Of a stretch of 32,452 nucleotides of DNA, positions 18,342-29,570 are shown piece after piece. The stretch comes from Bacteroidetes bacterium SW_4_67_19 (GTDB lineage: Bacteria > Bacteroidota > Rhodothermia > Rhodothermales > Salinibacteraceae): positions 1-32,452 of the forward strand of contig PXTX01000089.1 in NCBI GenBank assembly GCA_003023275.1. Reading direction: 5' to 3'. A program made the translations under genes and the position numbers. The notes under the pieces are model-generated. The model did not search any database. It saw only the letters and a program-made list of their open reading frames with translations, and was not told where the DNA came from. Every line of letters starts with the position of its first letter. Positions within the stretch are counted from its first letter, which is position 1.

Positions 18342-19703
18342 TCACGGCGACGCCTGCAACGCCGGCGCGTCGGTGGTGACGGTCTCGGCGGCGGCGCGGC
18401 CGCTGGCGAGCGCCCCGTTGATCGAGGCGGTGCGCCGGTGGTCGCCGCAGCAGTACAGGCCGGGGCGGCGGCGCACGGCCTTTACGGGCAGGGAGAGGTA
18501 CGGCGGCGCCTGCTCCGGCAGCGCGTAGTCGACGCGCACGGTGCGCAGCGCGCGCCATCCTTCCACGCCCGCCCCGAACCAGCTGCGCAGCTGCTTGCGC
18601 ACCGCCGCTTGAAGCTCCTCGTCGGAGGCGGAAGGCGCCCCCAGCACGCTTGCACTGATGAGCGCCTTGTCCGGCGGCGCATAGGCCGGCTGCACGTTCG
18701 ACGGGACGGTCACGGTATTGACGGGCCCCGCGCCCCTGTCGCCATTGAGCATCAAGACGGCCTCGTCGGTGGGCGCGCGCCCGGCGGCGAAGTAGACCGT
18801 CGCCGTGCTGCGGTGGGCGGCGGGCGGAATGTCGTCTTCCGGATGACCGTCGTCCCGCTTCAGGAGCCGGCGTGCCTCGGGCGCCTCGGTGGCGACGACG
18901 ACGGCGGGGGCGTCGAGCGCCGCCCCGCTTTCGAGACGCACCGTTTGTTCCTCGACGGATTGTCCCTCGACGGACGCGACGCGGGCGCCGAGCCGGAGCG
19001 TGCCCTCGGGCAGGGCGCCGGCGAGCTGGCGTGGAATCGCCTGCATGCCCGCCGCCGGAAGCGCGGCTGCCCCCCTGGAGAACATCCGAAAGACGAACGC
19101 GAACATGCGGCTGGACGTGCGCAGTTCGTCTTCCAGAAAAATGCCGCCCAGGAAGGGCCGAAAGAAGCGGTCGATGATGGTTTCGGAAAAGCCCCAGCGC
19201 TCGCGCAGGGCCTCGGCGGTGGTCGTCTCGGGGCGGGCGAAAAGCTCGCGCAGGGGGGTGTTCTGGAGCGCCCAGCGCAGGTAGCCCACGCGCAACTTGT
19301 CGGCCAGCGTACCGACGGGGCTGAGGAGGGTGGCCGGCAGGTCGCGCGGGTGGCGAAGGGGGTCGGCCACGCGGTGGAAGGCGCCGCTGCCGTCCGGGTC
19401 GTTCAGGTGCACGAGCGCGCCGCTGTAAAAGCGGCCCAGCCGGAGCGCGTCGTAGTCGAGGAGCTGTTGCGCGAGCGGGTAGGCCGTCAAGAGCACCTGA
19501 AAGCCGCGATCCAGCAGGAAGCCGCCGGGGTGCTGGATCGTGCGCACGCGCCCGCCGACCTGGTCGGTGGCTTCGAGCAGGCGTACGCGCAGGCCGCGCC
19601 GGGTCAACTCGCGCGCACAGGCCAGCCCCGCCAGCCCCGCCCCGATGACGAACACGTCCGCGTCGGGTTCGCCATTGTTCTCAGGAGAAGCGGCGTCGTC
19701 CAC
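18342..19703 (-). CDS. FAD/NAD(P)-dependent oxidoreductase (amine oxidase/phytoene desaturase-like)
   Basis: DADVFVIGAGLAGLACARELTRRGLRVRLLEATDQVGGRVRT dinucleotide fold; GLYCCGDHRRTASINGALASGRAAAE C-terminal FAD motif. GTG start near 19703 is inferred. Confidence 0.88.
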   Translation of the reverse strand: MDDAASPENNGEPDADVFVIGAGLAGLACARELTRRGLRVRLLEATDQVGGRVRTIQHPGGFLLDRGFQVLLTAYPLAQQLLDYDALRLGRFYSGALVHLNDPDGSGAFHRVADPLRHPRDLPATLLSPVGTLADKLRVGYLRWALQNTPLRELFARPETTTAEALRERWGFSETIIDRFFRPFLGGIFLEDELRTSSRMFAFVFRMFSRGAAALPAAGMQAIPRQLAGALPEGTLRLGARVASVEGQSVEEQTVRLESGAALDAPAVVVATEAPEARRLLKRDDGHPEDDIPPAAHRSTATVYFAAGRAPTDEAVLMLNGDRGAGPVNTVTVPSNVQPAYAPPDKALISASVLGAPSASDEELQAAVRKQLRSWFGAGVEGWRALRTVRVDYALPEQAPPYLSLPVKAVRRRPGLYCCGDHRRTASINGALASGRAAAETVTTDAPALQASP

Positions 19704-19738
19704 AGGCGATGCAGCGTTCAGGGGGAAGGAGCGGGAGA

Positions 19739-20161
19739 TTATCGGCCGGGCGCACCGCTTTTCAGGTCCAGCGGGGACAGGTCGGCCTGCTCGTGCCCCA
19801 GCCAAGAGAGTGCGTCGGGAAGACCAGAGAAGGTGTGCACCTGCGCGGTCGGAGCGAGCGTCGCTGCCGCTGTTTGGAAAAATATTCTGTGTTCGCGGTT
19901 TCGCGCCGCGCACGCGACGCGGTAGTGCTTTTGATCGCGTGCCTCCTGTGTCGCCTCCGCCAGCGCGTCCATCACCTCGTCGTCCCCCGGCTCGATTTTC
20001 GCGTCCGCCTTCACGTCGAGGAGGGTGTCAATGCGGGGGTGGAACGCCGGCTTCGCTGCGTATGTCCGTAGGCAGCGCAGGATGTTCCGGCCCGTCACCT
20101 TTCCAGAAGCCTTGAGGTACAGCAGGTCCGGGGCCGGTTTGATGTCGAAACGGAAAGGCAT
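19739..20161 (-). CDS. Hypothetical protein, possibly STAS/SpoIIAA-like fold
   Basis: MPFRFDIKPAPDLLYLKASGKVTGRNILRCLRTYAAKPAFHPRIDTLLDVKADAKIEPGDDEVMDALAEAT; fold guess from pattern only. Confidence 0.6.
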   Translation of the reverse strand: MPFRFDIKPAPDLLYLKASGKVTGRNILRCLRTYAAKPAFHPRIDTLLDVKADAKIEPGDDEVMDALAEATQEARDQKHYRVACAARNREHRIFFQTAAATLAPTAQVHTFSGLPDALSWLGHEQADLSPLDLKSGAPGR

Positions 20162-20343
20162 GACGACAAAAATACCCAACGAGCAAGACTAAAGCCGCCT
20201 GTTTCGCCCATAGCACCACTGTGCCGCCCAACACAAATCGACGCAAAGGCTGGGCCACCGCGAAACTGCCGCTCCGATTGCAGCGTTTTGGAGTCTGCCC
20301 TCCGACACCGTGGCGTTTTCCACCAGGCAAGCTCAAACGCAGA

Positions 20344-20378
20344 GCAGACGAAACGACCGCTGTCTGCCGTCTGCCGTC
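20344..20378 (+). repeat. Heptamer array (GCAGACG/TGCCGTC family)
   Basis: gcagacg|aaacgac|cgctgtc|tgccgtc|tgccgtc, upstream of the Uma2 gene. Confidence 0.7.
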
Positions 20379-20407
20379 GAATCCACAATCCTGATTTGGA
20401 TTCCTCC

Positions 20408-20962
20408 ATGCCCACGATCACCGCCGACCGGTTCCTCCTCACCACCGACGACTACCGCGCGATGGCCGAGGCGGGCATCCTCCGCCCCGACGACCGCGTC
20501 GAACTCGTCGACGGCCAGATTCGCCCTATGTCGCCCATCGGAGCATCACACCTATTCTGCGTAAACCGGCTCGACCGGCTGTTCAACGAGTACACGAACG
20601 CGGGAGAGATAGAAGTTAGCGTCCAAAACCCGGTACAACTCAGCCCCCATCAGGAGCCGGAACCGGACGTGGCGCTTCTGCGTGCCGCCGAGGAACCGCG
20701 CATGCCGTCCGCCGACGATGCCCTGCTCATCGTCGAGGTCGCCGACACGACCTACGCCTACGACCGCGAGACCAAGCTTCCGCGCTACGCCGAGGCCGGC
20801 GTCCCGCAGGTCTGGATCATCGACCTGCCCGAGCGCCGGCTCGAAGCCTACACCCACCCCACCGACGACCAGTACGGCGACCACACCACGCACCACGCCG
20901 GCGACGACGTGACGCTGCCCCACACCGAGCATCGCATCCGCCTCGCCGACGTGCTTCCGTGA
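20408..20962 (+). CDS. Uma2-family (PD-(D/E)XK-like, DUF820) protein
   Basis: MPTITADRFLLTTDDYRAMAEAGILRPDDRVELVDGQI...EPEPDVALLR...ALLIVEVADTTYAYDRETKLPRYAEAGVPQVWIIDLPERRLEAY. Confidence 0.92.
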   Translation: MPTITADRFLLTTDDYRAMAEAGILRPDDRVELVDGQIRPMSPIGASHLFCVNRLDRLFNEYTNAGEIEVSVQNPVQLSPHQEPEPDVALLRAAEEPRMPSADDALLIVEVADTTYAYDRETKLPRYAEAGVPQVWIIDLPERRLEAYTHPTDDQYGDHTTHHAGDDVTLPHTEHRIRLADVLP

Positions 20963-20973
20963 GCGGCCAACCC

Positions 20974-21005
20974 CTCCCACTCCCACGCCCCCGCACTCCC
21001 GCACC
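20974..21005 (+). repeat. 8-nt C/A-rich array immediately upstream of thrS ATG
   Basis: ctcccact|cccacgcc|cccgcact|cccgcacc then cgaATG. Confidence 0.75.
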
Positions 21006-21008
21006 CGA

Positions 21009-22999
<1,991 letters not shown>

Positions 23000-23003
<4 letters not shown>

Positions 23004-23062
23004 AGGTTGAAAGTTGACCGTTCCGACAGGTACCCCTTCAACCTTGTACTTTCAACTTGCGC
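23000..23062 (+). repeat. Heptad-phased dyad array, nine units in one register, from the thrS stop to just before the next start
   Basis: ttgaagg|ttgaaag|ttgaccg|ttccgac|aggtacc|ccttcaa|ccttgta|ctttcaa|cttgcgc. Confidence 0.9.
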
Positions 23063-23071
23063 CGCGAAGCC

Positions 23072-24127
23072 ATGAGCAACGGCACGCAAAGCGAAAGCGC
23101 CTCCGACCGCATGAGCGCCTCCGACCGCATGAGCAAGCGCGTCTCGGGCGGGCGCGTGGGATTCTGGTTGCTCATGGGGGCCGACCGGCGCGTCATGGCT
23201 GCCCTTTTGACGCTTACGGTCTTCGCCGCGCTGGTGGGGCTGGGCGCGCTCGACCCGGTGCCGCTGAGCGAGGCCATGCTCAAATCGGACCCGGCGCAGA
23301 CGCTCTTTCAGGGCCTCACCGGGGCGATCATCACCAGCGTCACGCTCGTGGTCACGCTCTCGCAGCTGGTGCTCTCGCAGGAAATGGGGCCGCTGGGCGA
23401 CCAGCGCCGGCGCATGGAGGGCGCGATGCAGTTCCGCAAGGACTCCGAGGACCTGCTCGACGAAGACGTCGCGCCGCCGGAGCCGTCGGGCTACCTGCGC
23501 GCCCTCATCAGCGCTGCCGAGACGCGCGCCGAGCGCCTCAAAGAGCGGGCCTCCGGCGACCGCGACGCCGACCGCGACCTGCGCGACTATGCCGACGACC
23601 TGATCGACAACGCCGAAAAGGTCAAGGGCAACCTCGAAGGAGCGAACTTCGGCACGTTCGACGTGCTCCAGGCTGCGCTCGACTTCAACTACTCCTGGAA
23701 AATCTATCAGGCCCGCACGCTCAAAGACGACTACGGCGAGGCCTTCGCTGAACATGTCAACGACACGCTCGAGGAATTGCTCTCGGTGTTGCGCGCCCTC
23801 GGCCCCACGCGCGAGCACATCAAGACGCTCTACTTCGAGTGGACGCTCGTGGACCTCTCGCGCGCGATGATCTATGCGGCCCTTCCCGCGCTCATCGTCT
23901 GCATCGGCAGCCTGCTGTTCGTAGGCACGCCCGAAGGCTTCACCGGCGCCACGCTGGGCGTGGACGACGCGCTCTGGACCGTCAGCGCGGCGGTGGCCAT
24001 TTCGGTGTCGCCGTTTTCCATTTTGCTCTCGTACGTGCTCCGCATCGCGACGGTCGCCAAGCGCACCCTCGCCGTCAGCACCTTCGTCCTGCGCGAAACG
24101 GATCGCACGGCCGACCTCGACGAGTGA
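23072..24127 (+). CDS. Multi-pass membrane protein of unknown function
   Basis: 351 aa with hydrophobic segments (VMAALLTLTVFAALVGLGAL; GAIITSVTLVVTLSQLVL; MIYAALPALIVCIGSLLFV; AVAISVSPFSILLSYVL). 18-bp in-frame tandem duplication at 23099-23134 (ASDRMS x2). Confidence 0.8.
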   Translation: MSNGTQSESASDRMSASDRMSKRVSGGRVGFWLLMGADRRVMAALLTLTVFAALVGLGALDPVPLSEAMLKSDPAQTLFQGLTGAIITSVTLVVTLSQLVLSQEMGPLGDQRRRMEGAMQFRKDSEDLLDEDVAPPEPSGYLRALISAAETRAERLKERASGDRDADRDLRDYADDLIDNAEKVKGNLEGANFGTFDVLQAALDFNYSWKIYQARTLKDDYGEAFAEHVNDTLEELLSVLRALGPTREHIKTLYFEWTLVDLSRAMIYAALPALIVCIGSLLFVGTPEGFTGATLGVDDALWTVSAAVAISVSPFSILLSYVLRIATVAKRTLAVSTFVLRETDRTADLDE

Positions 24128-24132
24128 GCATC

Positions 24133-24181
24133 TGGGGTTCTGGTTGAAGGGTTCGGGTTGACCATCGAACCATTCAACCAG
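24133..24181 (+). repeat. Heptad-phased hairpin just after a stop codon
   Basis: CTGGTTGAAGGGTTCG (24140-24155) pairs with CGAACCATTCAACCAG (24166-24181), 15/16 matches; ggttctg|gttgaag|ggttcgg|gttgacc units. Confidence 0.8.
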
Positions 24182-24280
24182 CAGATCACCGACCCAACAG
24201 CCCACGAAACCCCCCCCCGCCGCCGCGCGTGTTTTTAGTTCCTCCGAGCGACCTTTCCCTCATCACCCGCCCCGAGACCC

Positions 24281-24799
24281 ATCGCCAAAGCCGATAACCT
24301 CCGCGTCAACGAAAACATTCGCGCCGAAGAGGTGCGCGTCGTCGAGCCCGACGGGGACCACAGCGTGCTTTCTCTCGACGAGGCGTACGACATCGCCGCC
24401 GACTACGAGCTGGACCTCGTCGAGATCGCCCCGGACGCCGACCCGCCCGTCTGTAAGGTGCTCGACTACGGCAAGTACCGCTACGAGCAGCAGAAGAAGG
24501 AGAAGGAGCGCCGCAAGAAGTCGCAGTCCATGCAGCTCAAGGAGCTGCGCTTCCGCCCGCGCACCGCCGACCACGACTTCAACTTCAAGCTCGACCATGC
24601 GCGCGAGTTTCTCGAAGACGGCGACAAGGTGAAAGCCTACGTCCAGTTCCGCGGCCGCGACATCATCTACAAGGATCAGGGCATGGACCTGCTGCGCCGT
24701 CTCATCGAGGACCTCCAGGATATCGCCAAGATCGACCAGCCGCCCGAGATGGAGGGCCGCCGCATGACGACCATCCTCTCTCCGCACAAGAATAAGTGA
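24281..24799 (+). CDS. infC: Translation initiation factor IF-3, probable non-canonical AUC start
   Basis: (I)AKADNLRVNENIRAEEVRVVEPDGDHSVLSLDEAYDIAADYELDLVEIAPDADPPVCKVLDYGKYRYEQQKK...; no ATG/GTG/TTG between in-frame TAG (24236-24238) and GTG 24332. Confidence 0.88.
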   Translation: MAKADNLRVNENIRAEEVRVVEPDGDHSVLSLDEAYDIAADYELDLVEIAPDADPPVCKVLDYGKYRYEQQKKEKERRKKSQSMQLKELRFRPRTADHDFNFKLDHAREFLEDGDKVKAYVQFRGRDIIYKDQGMDLLRRLIEDLQDIAKIDQPPEMEGRRMTTILSPHKNK

Positions 24800-24831
24800 G
24801 TGCGGGCGTCTGAGAGTGCGGGCGTCTGGGG
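24800..24831 (+). repeat. 8-nt array (gtgcgggc|gtctgaga|gtgcgggc|gtctgggg) just after the infC stop
   Basis: Read directly; infC TGA is 24797-24799. Confidence 0.8.
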
Positions 24832-24989
24832 GCAACGTGGGGGGCAAGATTTGGCGAATTGGCGGAAGCGCGGTGGCTGCTCGGCCCCGGAGCCGGAACG
24901 AGCGTGCCGCGCGTCTCGTGTGCATGGGTCGATTTTTGAAAACCCCAAACCCGAGACGAGCGAAGCGCCCCGTGCGACTCACACCAGTA

Positions 24990-25024
24990 AACCCCGACCC
25001 CCAAACTCCCAACCCCAAACCGCG
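24990..25024 (+). repeat. Heptamer C/A-rich array just upstream of rpmI
   Basis: aaccccg|accccca|aactccc|aacccca|aaccgcg then aagccgccATG. Confidence 0.75.
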
Positions 25025-25032
25025 AAGCCGCC

Positions 25033-25224
25033 ATGCCGAAGATGAAATCCCGCAGCGCCGTCCAGAAGCGCTTCAAGAAAACCTCCAACGGCAAAGTGAA
25101 GCGCAAGAAAGCCAAGCGCGCTCACATCCTGACCAAGAAAAGCCCCAAGAAGAAGCGCCAGCTCCGCCGCGACACCATCGTCAGCAAGGCCGACGAGAAG
25201 CGCATCAAGAAAATGCTGGGATGA
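25033..25224 (+). CDS. rpmI: 50S ribosomal protein L35
   Basis: [45 protein letters not shown]... Confidence 0.97.
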   Translation: MPKMKSRSAVQKRFKKTSNGKVKRKKAKRAHILTKKSPKKKRQLRRDTIVSKADEKRIKKMLG

Positions 25225-25328
25225 GGCCTGTCGGCCCGACGGCGGACCGCGGACGACAGACGGCGGTCCCCTTTCCGCAGGCGTAGCCGCTGCCGAACGA
25301 CAACCCTTCAACCTTAAACGTTCCCCCC
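25224..25328 (+). repeat. Two heptamer arrays spanning the rpmI-rplT gap
   Basis: After stop: aggcctg|tcggccc|gacggcg|gaccgcg|gacgaca|gacggcg|gtcccct. Before rplT: caaccct|tcaacct|taaacgt|tcccccc. Confidence 0.75.
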
Positions 25329-25333
25329 GACCA

Positions 25334-25681
25334 ATGCCTCGCGCCACCAACTCCGTCGCCACCCGCAAGCGGCGCAAGAAGATCCTCAACCACGCCAAGG
25401 GCTACTGGGGCGCGCGCTCGAAGCTCTATCGCACGGCCAAAAACGCCGTCGAGAAGGGCTGGCAGTACGCCTACCGCGACCGCCGCCAGAAAAAGCGCCA
25501 GTTCAAGCGCCTCTGGATCACCCGCATCAACGCGGCGGCGCGCCAGCACGGGATGAGCTACTCCCGCTTCATGGGCGCGTATCGCAAGAGCGACCTCGAC
25601 CTCGACCGCAAGGCGCTCGCCGACCTGGCGGTCCACGACCCCGACGCCTTCGAGCAGATCGTCGACCACGTGCGCGGCTGA
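25334..25681 (+). CDS. rplT: 50S ribosomal protein L20
   Basis: [80 protein letters not shown]. Confidence 0.98.
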   Translation: MPRATNSVATRKRRKKILNHAKGYWGARSKLYRTAKNAVEKGWQYAYRDRRQKKRQFKRLWITRINAAARQHGMSYSRFMGAYRKSDLDLDRKALADLAVHDPDAFEQIVDHVRG

Positions 25682-25709
25682 GGCGACGACGCCATTCGAC
25701 TGCGACGGC

Positions 25710-25750
25710 AAAATCCCGCTGCCGCCTCTCCGGTCGGCGGGGTTTTCTTT
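25710..25750 (+). terminator. Rho-independent terminator after rplT
   Basis: AAAATCCCGCTG (25710-25721) pairs with CGGCGGGGTTTT (25735-25746) allowing G-U, followed by CTTTG. Confidence 0.8.
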
Positions 25751-25842
25751 GAGTGAGTACGTTCGCCGACACGCGCTCTCGGGGCTTGGGGCGCTCTCGC
25801 TCCACGAGCACTTGTTCACTCGCTCACAGCGCTTTGTTCACT

Positions 25843-25912
25843 TCTGGGTCTTGGTTCTTGGTTGACCTATGATAAGACCCAGACCCAAGACCCAAGACCC
25901 AAGACCCCCTAT
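25843..25912 (+). repeat. Heptad-phased dyad array (CTTGGTT/CCAAGAC family), right arm runs into the pheS start codon
   Basis: tctgggt|cttggtt|cttggtt|gacctat|gataaga|cccagac|ccaagac|ccaagac|ccaagac|cccctAT(G). Confidence 0.92.
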
Positions 25913-26939
25913 GCCTGAGGCTCCAGACGCTGTCGAAACCCTCCGCCGCGAGATCGAGGCGGAGACGATAGAAAGCGAAGAGGAGGCGGAGGCCTTTCGC
26001 ATCGCCTACCTCGGACGCAAGCGCGGCAAGATCGGCGCGCTCTTCGACCGCATTCCCGACCTCGACCCCGAGGCGCGTCCCGCCTTTGGGAAAGCCGTCA
26101 ACGCCCTCCAGGACGACGCCCAGGCCAAGCTCGAGGCCGCCCGCGAGCGACTGGCCGACGAAGAGGGCGATGCGCTGCCGGAGCTGGACCTCACGCTGCC
26201 GGGCCGCCCGCCCGCGCCCGCCGGCTCGCTGCATCCGCTCGTCGAAACGCTCGACGAAGTGTCCGGCATCTTCGAGCGCTTCGGCTTCTCCGTCGCCGAA
26301 GGCCCCGAGATCGAAGACGACTGGCATAACTTCGGCGCGCTCAACTTCCCGCCCGACCATCCGGCGCGGGACATGCAGGACACCTTTTTTCTGGAAAAAC
26401 ACGAGAACGACGAAAGCGATGAGCGACTGGACGTGGTGCTGCGCACCCACACCTCGCCGATGCAGATTCGCGTGATGGAGGAGGGCGAGCCGCCCTTTCG
26501 CGTGGTCGTGCCGGGGCGCGTGTACCGCAACGAGGCGCTCTCCTACAAATCCTACTGCCTGTTCTACCAAGTCGAGGGCCTCTACGTGGACGAGGGCGTC
26601 TCGATGGGCCACCTCAAGCAGACCCTCGCCCTCTTCGCGCGCAGTTTCTTTGGCGACGACGTGCGCACGCGCTTCCGCCCCAGCTACTTTCCCTTCACCG
26701 AGCCGAGCGCCGAGATGGACGTGTGGTGGGAAACGGCCGACGGAGCGGGCCAGTGGATGGAAATCCTGGGCTGCGGCATGGTGCACCCCAACGTGCTCGA
26801 ACACGCCGGCGTCGACCCCGAACAGTACACCGGCTACGCCTTCGGGATGGGCATCGACCGCGTCACAATGCTGCGCCACGACATCACCGACATCCGCACG
26901 CTCTACGAAAACGACGTGCGCTTCCTGCGTCAATTTTAG
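25911..26939 (+). CDS. pheS: Phenylalanine--tRNA ligase alpha subunit
   Basis: 342 aa [16 protein letters not shown]...[22 protein letters not shown]...[12 protein letters not shown]...[11 protein letters not shown]...[16 protein letters not shown]. Confidence 0.97.
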   Translation: MPEAPDAVETLRREIEAETIESEEEAEAFRIAYLGRKRGKIGALFDRIPDLDPEARPAFGKAVNALQDDAQAKLEAARERLADEEGDALPELDLTLPGRPPAPAGSLHPLVETLDEVSGIFERFGFSVAEGPEIEDDWHNFGALNFPPDHPARDMQDTFFLEKHENDESDERLDVVLRTHTSPMQIRVMEEGEPPFRVVVPGRVYRNEALSYKSYCLFYQVEGLYVDEGVSMGHLKQTLALFARSFFGDDVRTRFRPSYFPFTEPSAEMDVWWETADGAGQWMEILGCGMVHPNVLEHAGVDPEQYTGYAFGMGIDRVTMLRHDITDIRTLYENDVRFLRQF

Positions 26940-27015
26940 GTCTTGGGGCTTTGGTCTTGGGTCTTGGTTTTCCGTAATCTGACCAAGAAACAAAGACCGA
27001 AGACCCAAGAGCGAG
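26939..27015 (+). repeat. Heptad-phased dyad array (GGTCTTG/GACCCAA family), 11 units in one register, starting at the last base of the pheS stop
   Basis: ggtcttg|gggcttt|ggtcttg|ggtcttg|gttttcc|gtaatct|gaccaag|aaacaaa|gaccgaa|gacccaa|gagcgag. Confidence 0.92.
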
Positions 27016-27037
27016 TGAAACGAGCGTACCAAGCTGC

Positions 27038-29566
27038 ATGAAAATCTCCCACGACTGGCTCACCGACTACGCCGCACCGGGGCTTTCGCCCGAAGCCCTC
27101 GCCGAGACGCTCACGATGGGCGGGCTGGAGGTGGACGGCATCGAACGCACGGGGCCGTCGCTCGAAGGCGTCGTCGTGGGGCGCGTCGAGCGCGTACGCC
27201 CGCACCCCGACGCCGACCGCCTCGTGCTCTGCGATGTGGCGCTGGGCGAATCGGGAAACGGAACGCCCGACGAGCCGGCGCAGATTGCCTGCGGCGCGCC
27301 CAACGTGGCCGAGGGGCAGCACGTCCCCGTCGCCTCCGTCGGCACCGAGCTGATGCTGCCCGACGGCGAAAACGGCGGCGAGCGCCGGCCCGTGACCATC
27401 GAGGCCGTCGAACTGCGCGGCGAGCGCTCCGAGGGCATGATCTGCTCCGCCCACGAGCTGGGCGTCGGCGAGGACGCGAGCGGGATTCTGGTGCTGGAGG
27501 ACGACGCGCGCATCGGGCAGCCGCTGGCGGAATACCTCGCTGACCGAGGGGCCGCCCCGAACGACACCGTCTTCAACATCGACCTCACGCCCAATCGCCC
27601 CGACGCGGCCAGCCACCTCGGCGTGGCGCGCGACCTGGCCGCCCTGACCGACGCCCCGCTGGAGCGGCCGGCGGTCGAGCTTCCGCAAGAAGGGGGCGAA
27701 ACGGCGGAGGCCGTCTCCGTCGAGATCGAAGACGCCGCGGCGTGTCCGCGCTACGCGGCGCTGCTGGTGCGCGGTATCGAGAATGGCGACGCGCCCGCCT
27801 GGCTCAAACAGCGCCTCACCGCCATCGGCCTCCAGCCGCGAAACGCGGTCGTGGACGCGACCAACTTCGTTCTGCACGAATGCGGCCAGCCGCTTCACGC
27901 CTTCGACTTCGAGCACATACGCGGCGACCGGATCATCGCCCGTACCGCCTCCGAGGAAACGACGCTCACCACCCTCGACGGGACCGAGCGCACCGCCCCG
28001 CCGGGCACCCTCCTGATCTGCGACGCCGAACGGCCCGTCGCCTTCGCCGGCGTCATGGGCGGGCGCAACTCGGAGGTCTCGCGCGCGACGACCGACGTTT
28101 TGATCGAGAGCGCCTACTTCGCCCCCTCGCGCGTCCGCCGCGCGGCGAAGGCGCTGGGCCTCTCGACCGACGCCAGCTACCGCTTCGAGCGCGGCGTGGA
28201 CTCCGACGGGCAGGTCTGGGCCGCCGCCCGCGCCGCCCGGCTCATCGCCGAGATCACCGGCGGCGCCGTCGTCGAGGGACTGGTGGACGAGCGGCCCCAG
28301 GGCCCGCCCGAACCGCGCCGCGTGCGCTTTCGTCCGGAGCGCGCCAACGCCGTGCTGGGCACCGACCTGTCGGCCTCGGAGATGGGAAGGCTGCTCACAT
28401 CCGTCGGCATAGAGGGGCGCGACCGGATTCACGACGATGCGGGCGGGTTTTCCTGTGTCGTCCCGACCTTCCGCCCCGACCTCACGCGCGAGGAGGACCT
28501 GATCGAGGAGGTCGCCCGTCTGCACGGCTACGACCGGATTCCTGCGCCGGCGCACGTGCCGCTGCCAGCGCGCCCGCCGCGCGAGGAGCGCACCCGAAGC
28601 CTGCGCCGCCGCGTGCGCGAACTGCTGGCCGGGGCGGGCCTGCGCGAAATTCAGACCAACAGCATGCTCTCGAAGCCGCGGGCCCAGCGCTTCCTCGCCG
28701 GCGAAAACGGGGACGGCGCCCGCGGGGAAACCGGCGTCGTCGAGACGCTCAAGCCGATCTCCGAAGCGATGGCCGCGCTACGGCCGCGCCTCTTGCCCGG
28801 CGCGCTCGACGCGATGCGCTTCAACCAGAACCACGGCCAGGAAACGCTGCGCTTTTTCGAGTTCGGCCACGTCTTTCGCCGAAGCTCCCAGCGCGAAGCG
28901 ACCGTGCCCGGATATGCCGAGCACGAGGCCCTTCTCGTCGCCCTGAGCGGCCCCGCGCAAGCGACCGGCTGGGACGACGCCTCCGGCGACGAGCACGCGG
29001 CGGACTTCTATGACGCGAAGGGCGTGGTGGAGCACGTGCTGGCGCACCTGGGGGCCGACGGCGTCGAGATGGAGCCGTTCGGCGCGGAGGCAGACCCGAA
29101 CGTGGCCTACGGGCTGCGCCTGTCCACCGCTGGGGGCGCGCCGCTGGGGGTCGTCGGCAAGGTAGACGAGGAAGCGGCAGCGGGCTTGGAGCACGACGTC
29201 TTCGCCGCCGAGTTGCGCTGGGGGACGCTCGCTGAAGCCGCCGCGCCGCGCCGCGAGCGCCGCTACGAGCCGCCGCGTCGCTTCCCCGCCGTCGAGCGCG
29301 ACCTGGCCGTCGTCGTGCCGGAAGCCGCGGCCGCCGGGGCCGTGCGCCGCACCGTCGAGGAAGCCGAGGGCGCGCCGCTGTTGCGCGAAGCGCGCCTCTT
29401 CGACGTGTACGCCGGCGAAGGCGTCGGCGACGGGCGCAAGAGCTTGGCCTTCGAACTGCGCTTCCAGGCCGAGGCGCGCACGATCTCCGGCGACGAAGTT
29501 GACATTGAATTCGAGCGCATCGTATCTTTGCTCGCAGACGAGCACGACGCCGAGCTGCGCGGGTGA
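27038..29566 (+). CDS. pheT: Phenylalanine--tRNA ligase beta subunit
   Basis: 842 aa MKISHDWLTDYAAPGLSPEALAETLTMGGLEVDGIE...; tRNA-binding, B3/B4, B5 and C-terminal FDX-ACB regions. Confidence 0.97.
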   Translation: MKISHDWLTDYAAPGLSPEALAETLTMGGLEVDGIERTGPSLEGVVVGRVERVRPHPDADRLVLCDVALGESGNGTPDEPAQIACGAPNVAEGQHVPVASVGTELMLPDGENGGERRPVTIEAVELRGERSEGMICSAHELGVGEDASGILVLEDDARIGQPLAEYLADRGAAPNDTVFNIDLTPNRPDAASHLGVARDLAALTDAPLERPAVELPQEGGETAEAVSVEIEDAAACPRYAALLVRGIENGDAPAWLKQRLTAIGLQPRNAVVDATNFVLHECGQPLHAFDFEHIRGDRIIARTASEETTLTTLDGTERTAPPGTLLICDAERPVAFAGVMGGRNSEVSRATTDVLIESAYFAPSRVRRAAKALGLSTDASYRFERGVDSDGQVWAAARAARLIAEITGGAVVEGLVDERPQGPPEPRRVRFRPERANAVLGTDLSASEMGRLLTSVGIEGRDRIHDDAGGFSCVVPTFRPDLTREEDLIEEVARLHGYDRIPAPAHVPLPARPPREERTRSLRRRVRELLAGAGLREIQTNSMLSKPRAQRFLAGENGDGARGETGVVETLKPISEAMAALRPRLLPGALDAMRFNQNHGQETLRFFEFGHVFRRSSQREATVPGYAEHEALLVALSGPAQATGWDDASGDEHAADFYDAKGVVEHVLAHLGADGVEMEPFGAEADPNVAYGLRLSTAGGAPLGVVGKVDEEAAAGLEHDVFAAELRWGTLAEAAAPRRERRYEPPRRFPAVERDLAVVVPEAAAAGAVRRTVEEAEGAPLLREARLFDVYAGEGVGDGRKSLAFELRFQAEARTISGDEVDIEFERIVSLLADEHDAELRG

Positions 29567-29570
29567 GTAG

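Noticed and set aside
16614-19925. 1103-aa + strand ORF
   Set aside because: Antisense to the LacI regulator, a hypothetical gene and the FAD oxidoreductase; composition typical of a GC-rich antisense frame.
20408-20962. Uma2 gene as part of a mobile element
   Set aside because: No integrase, transposase or terminal repeats nearby; Uma2-family genes are commonly dispersed in many bacteria.
25843-25912. T-box or Phe leader attenuator for pheS
   Set aside because: No T-box motif or Phe-rich leader peptide; the structure is explained by heptamer dyad units seen at unrelated genes.
25843-27015. CRISPR array
   Set aside because: Repeat units are only 7-8 nt without spacers, and no cas genes are present.
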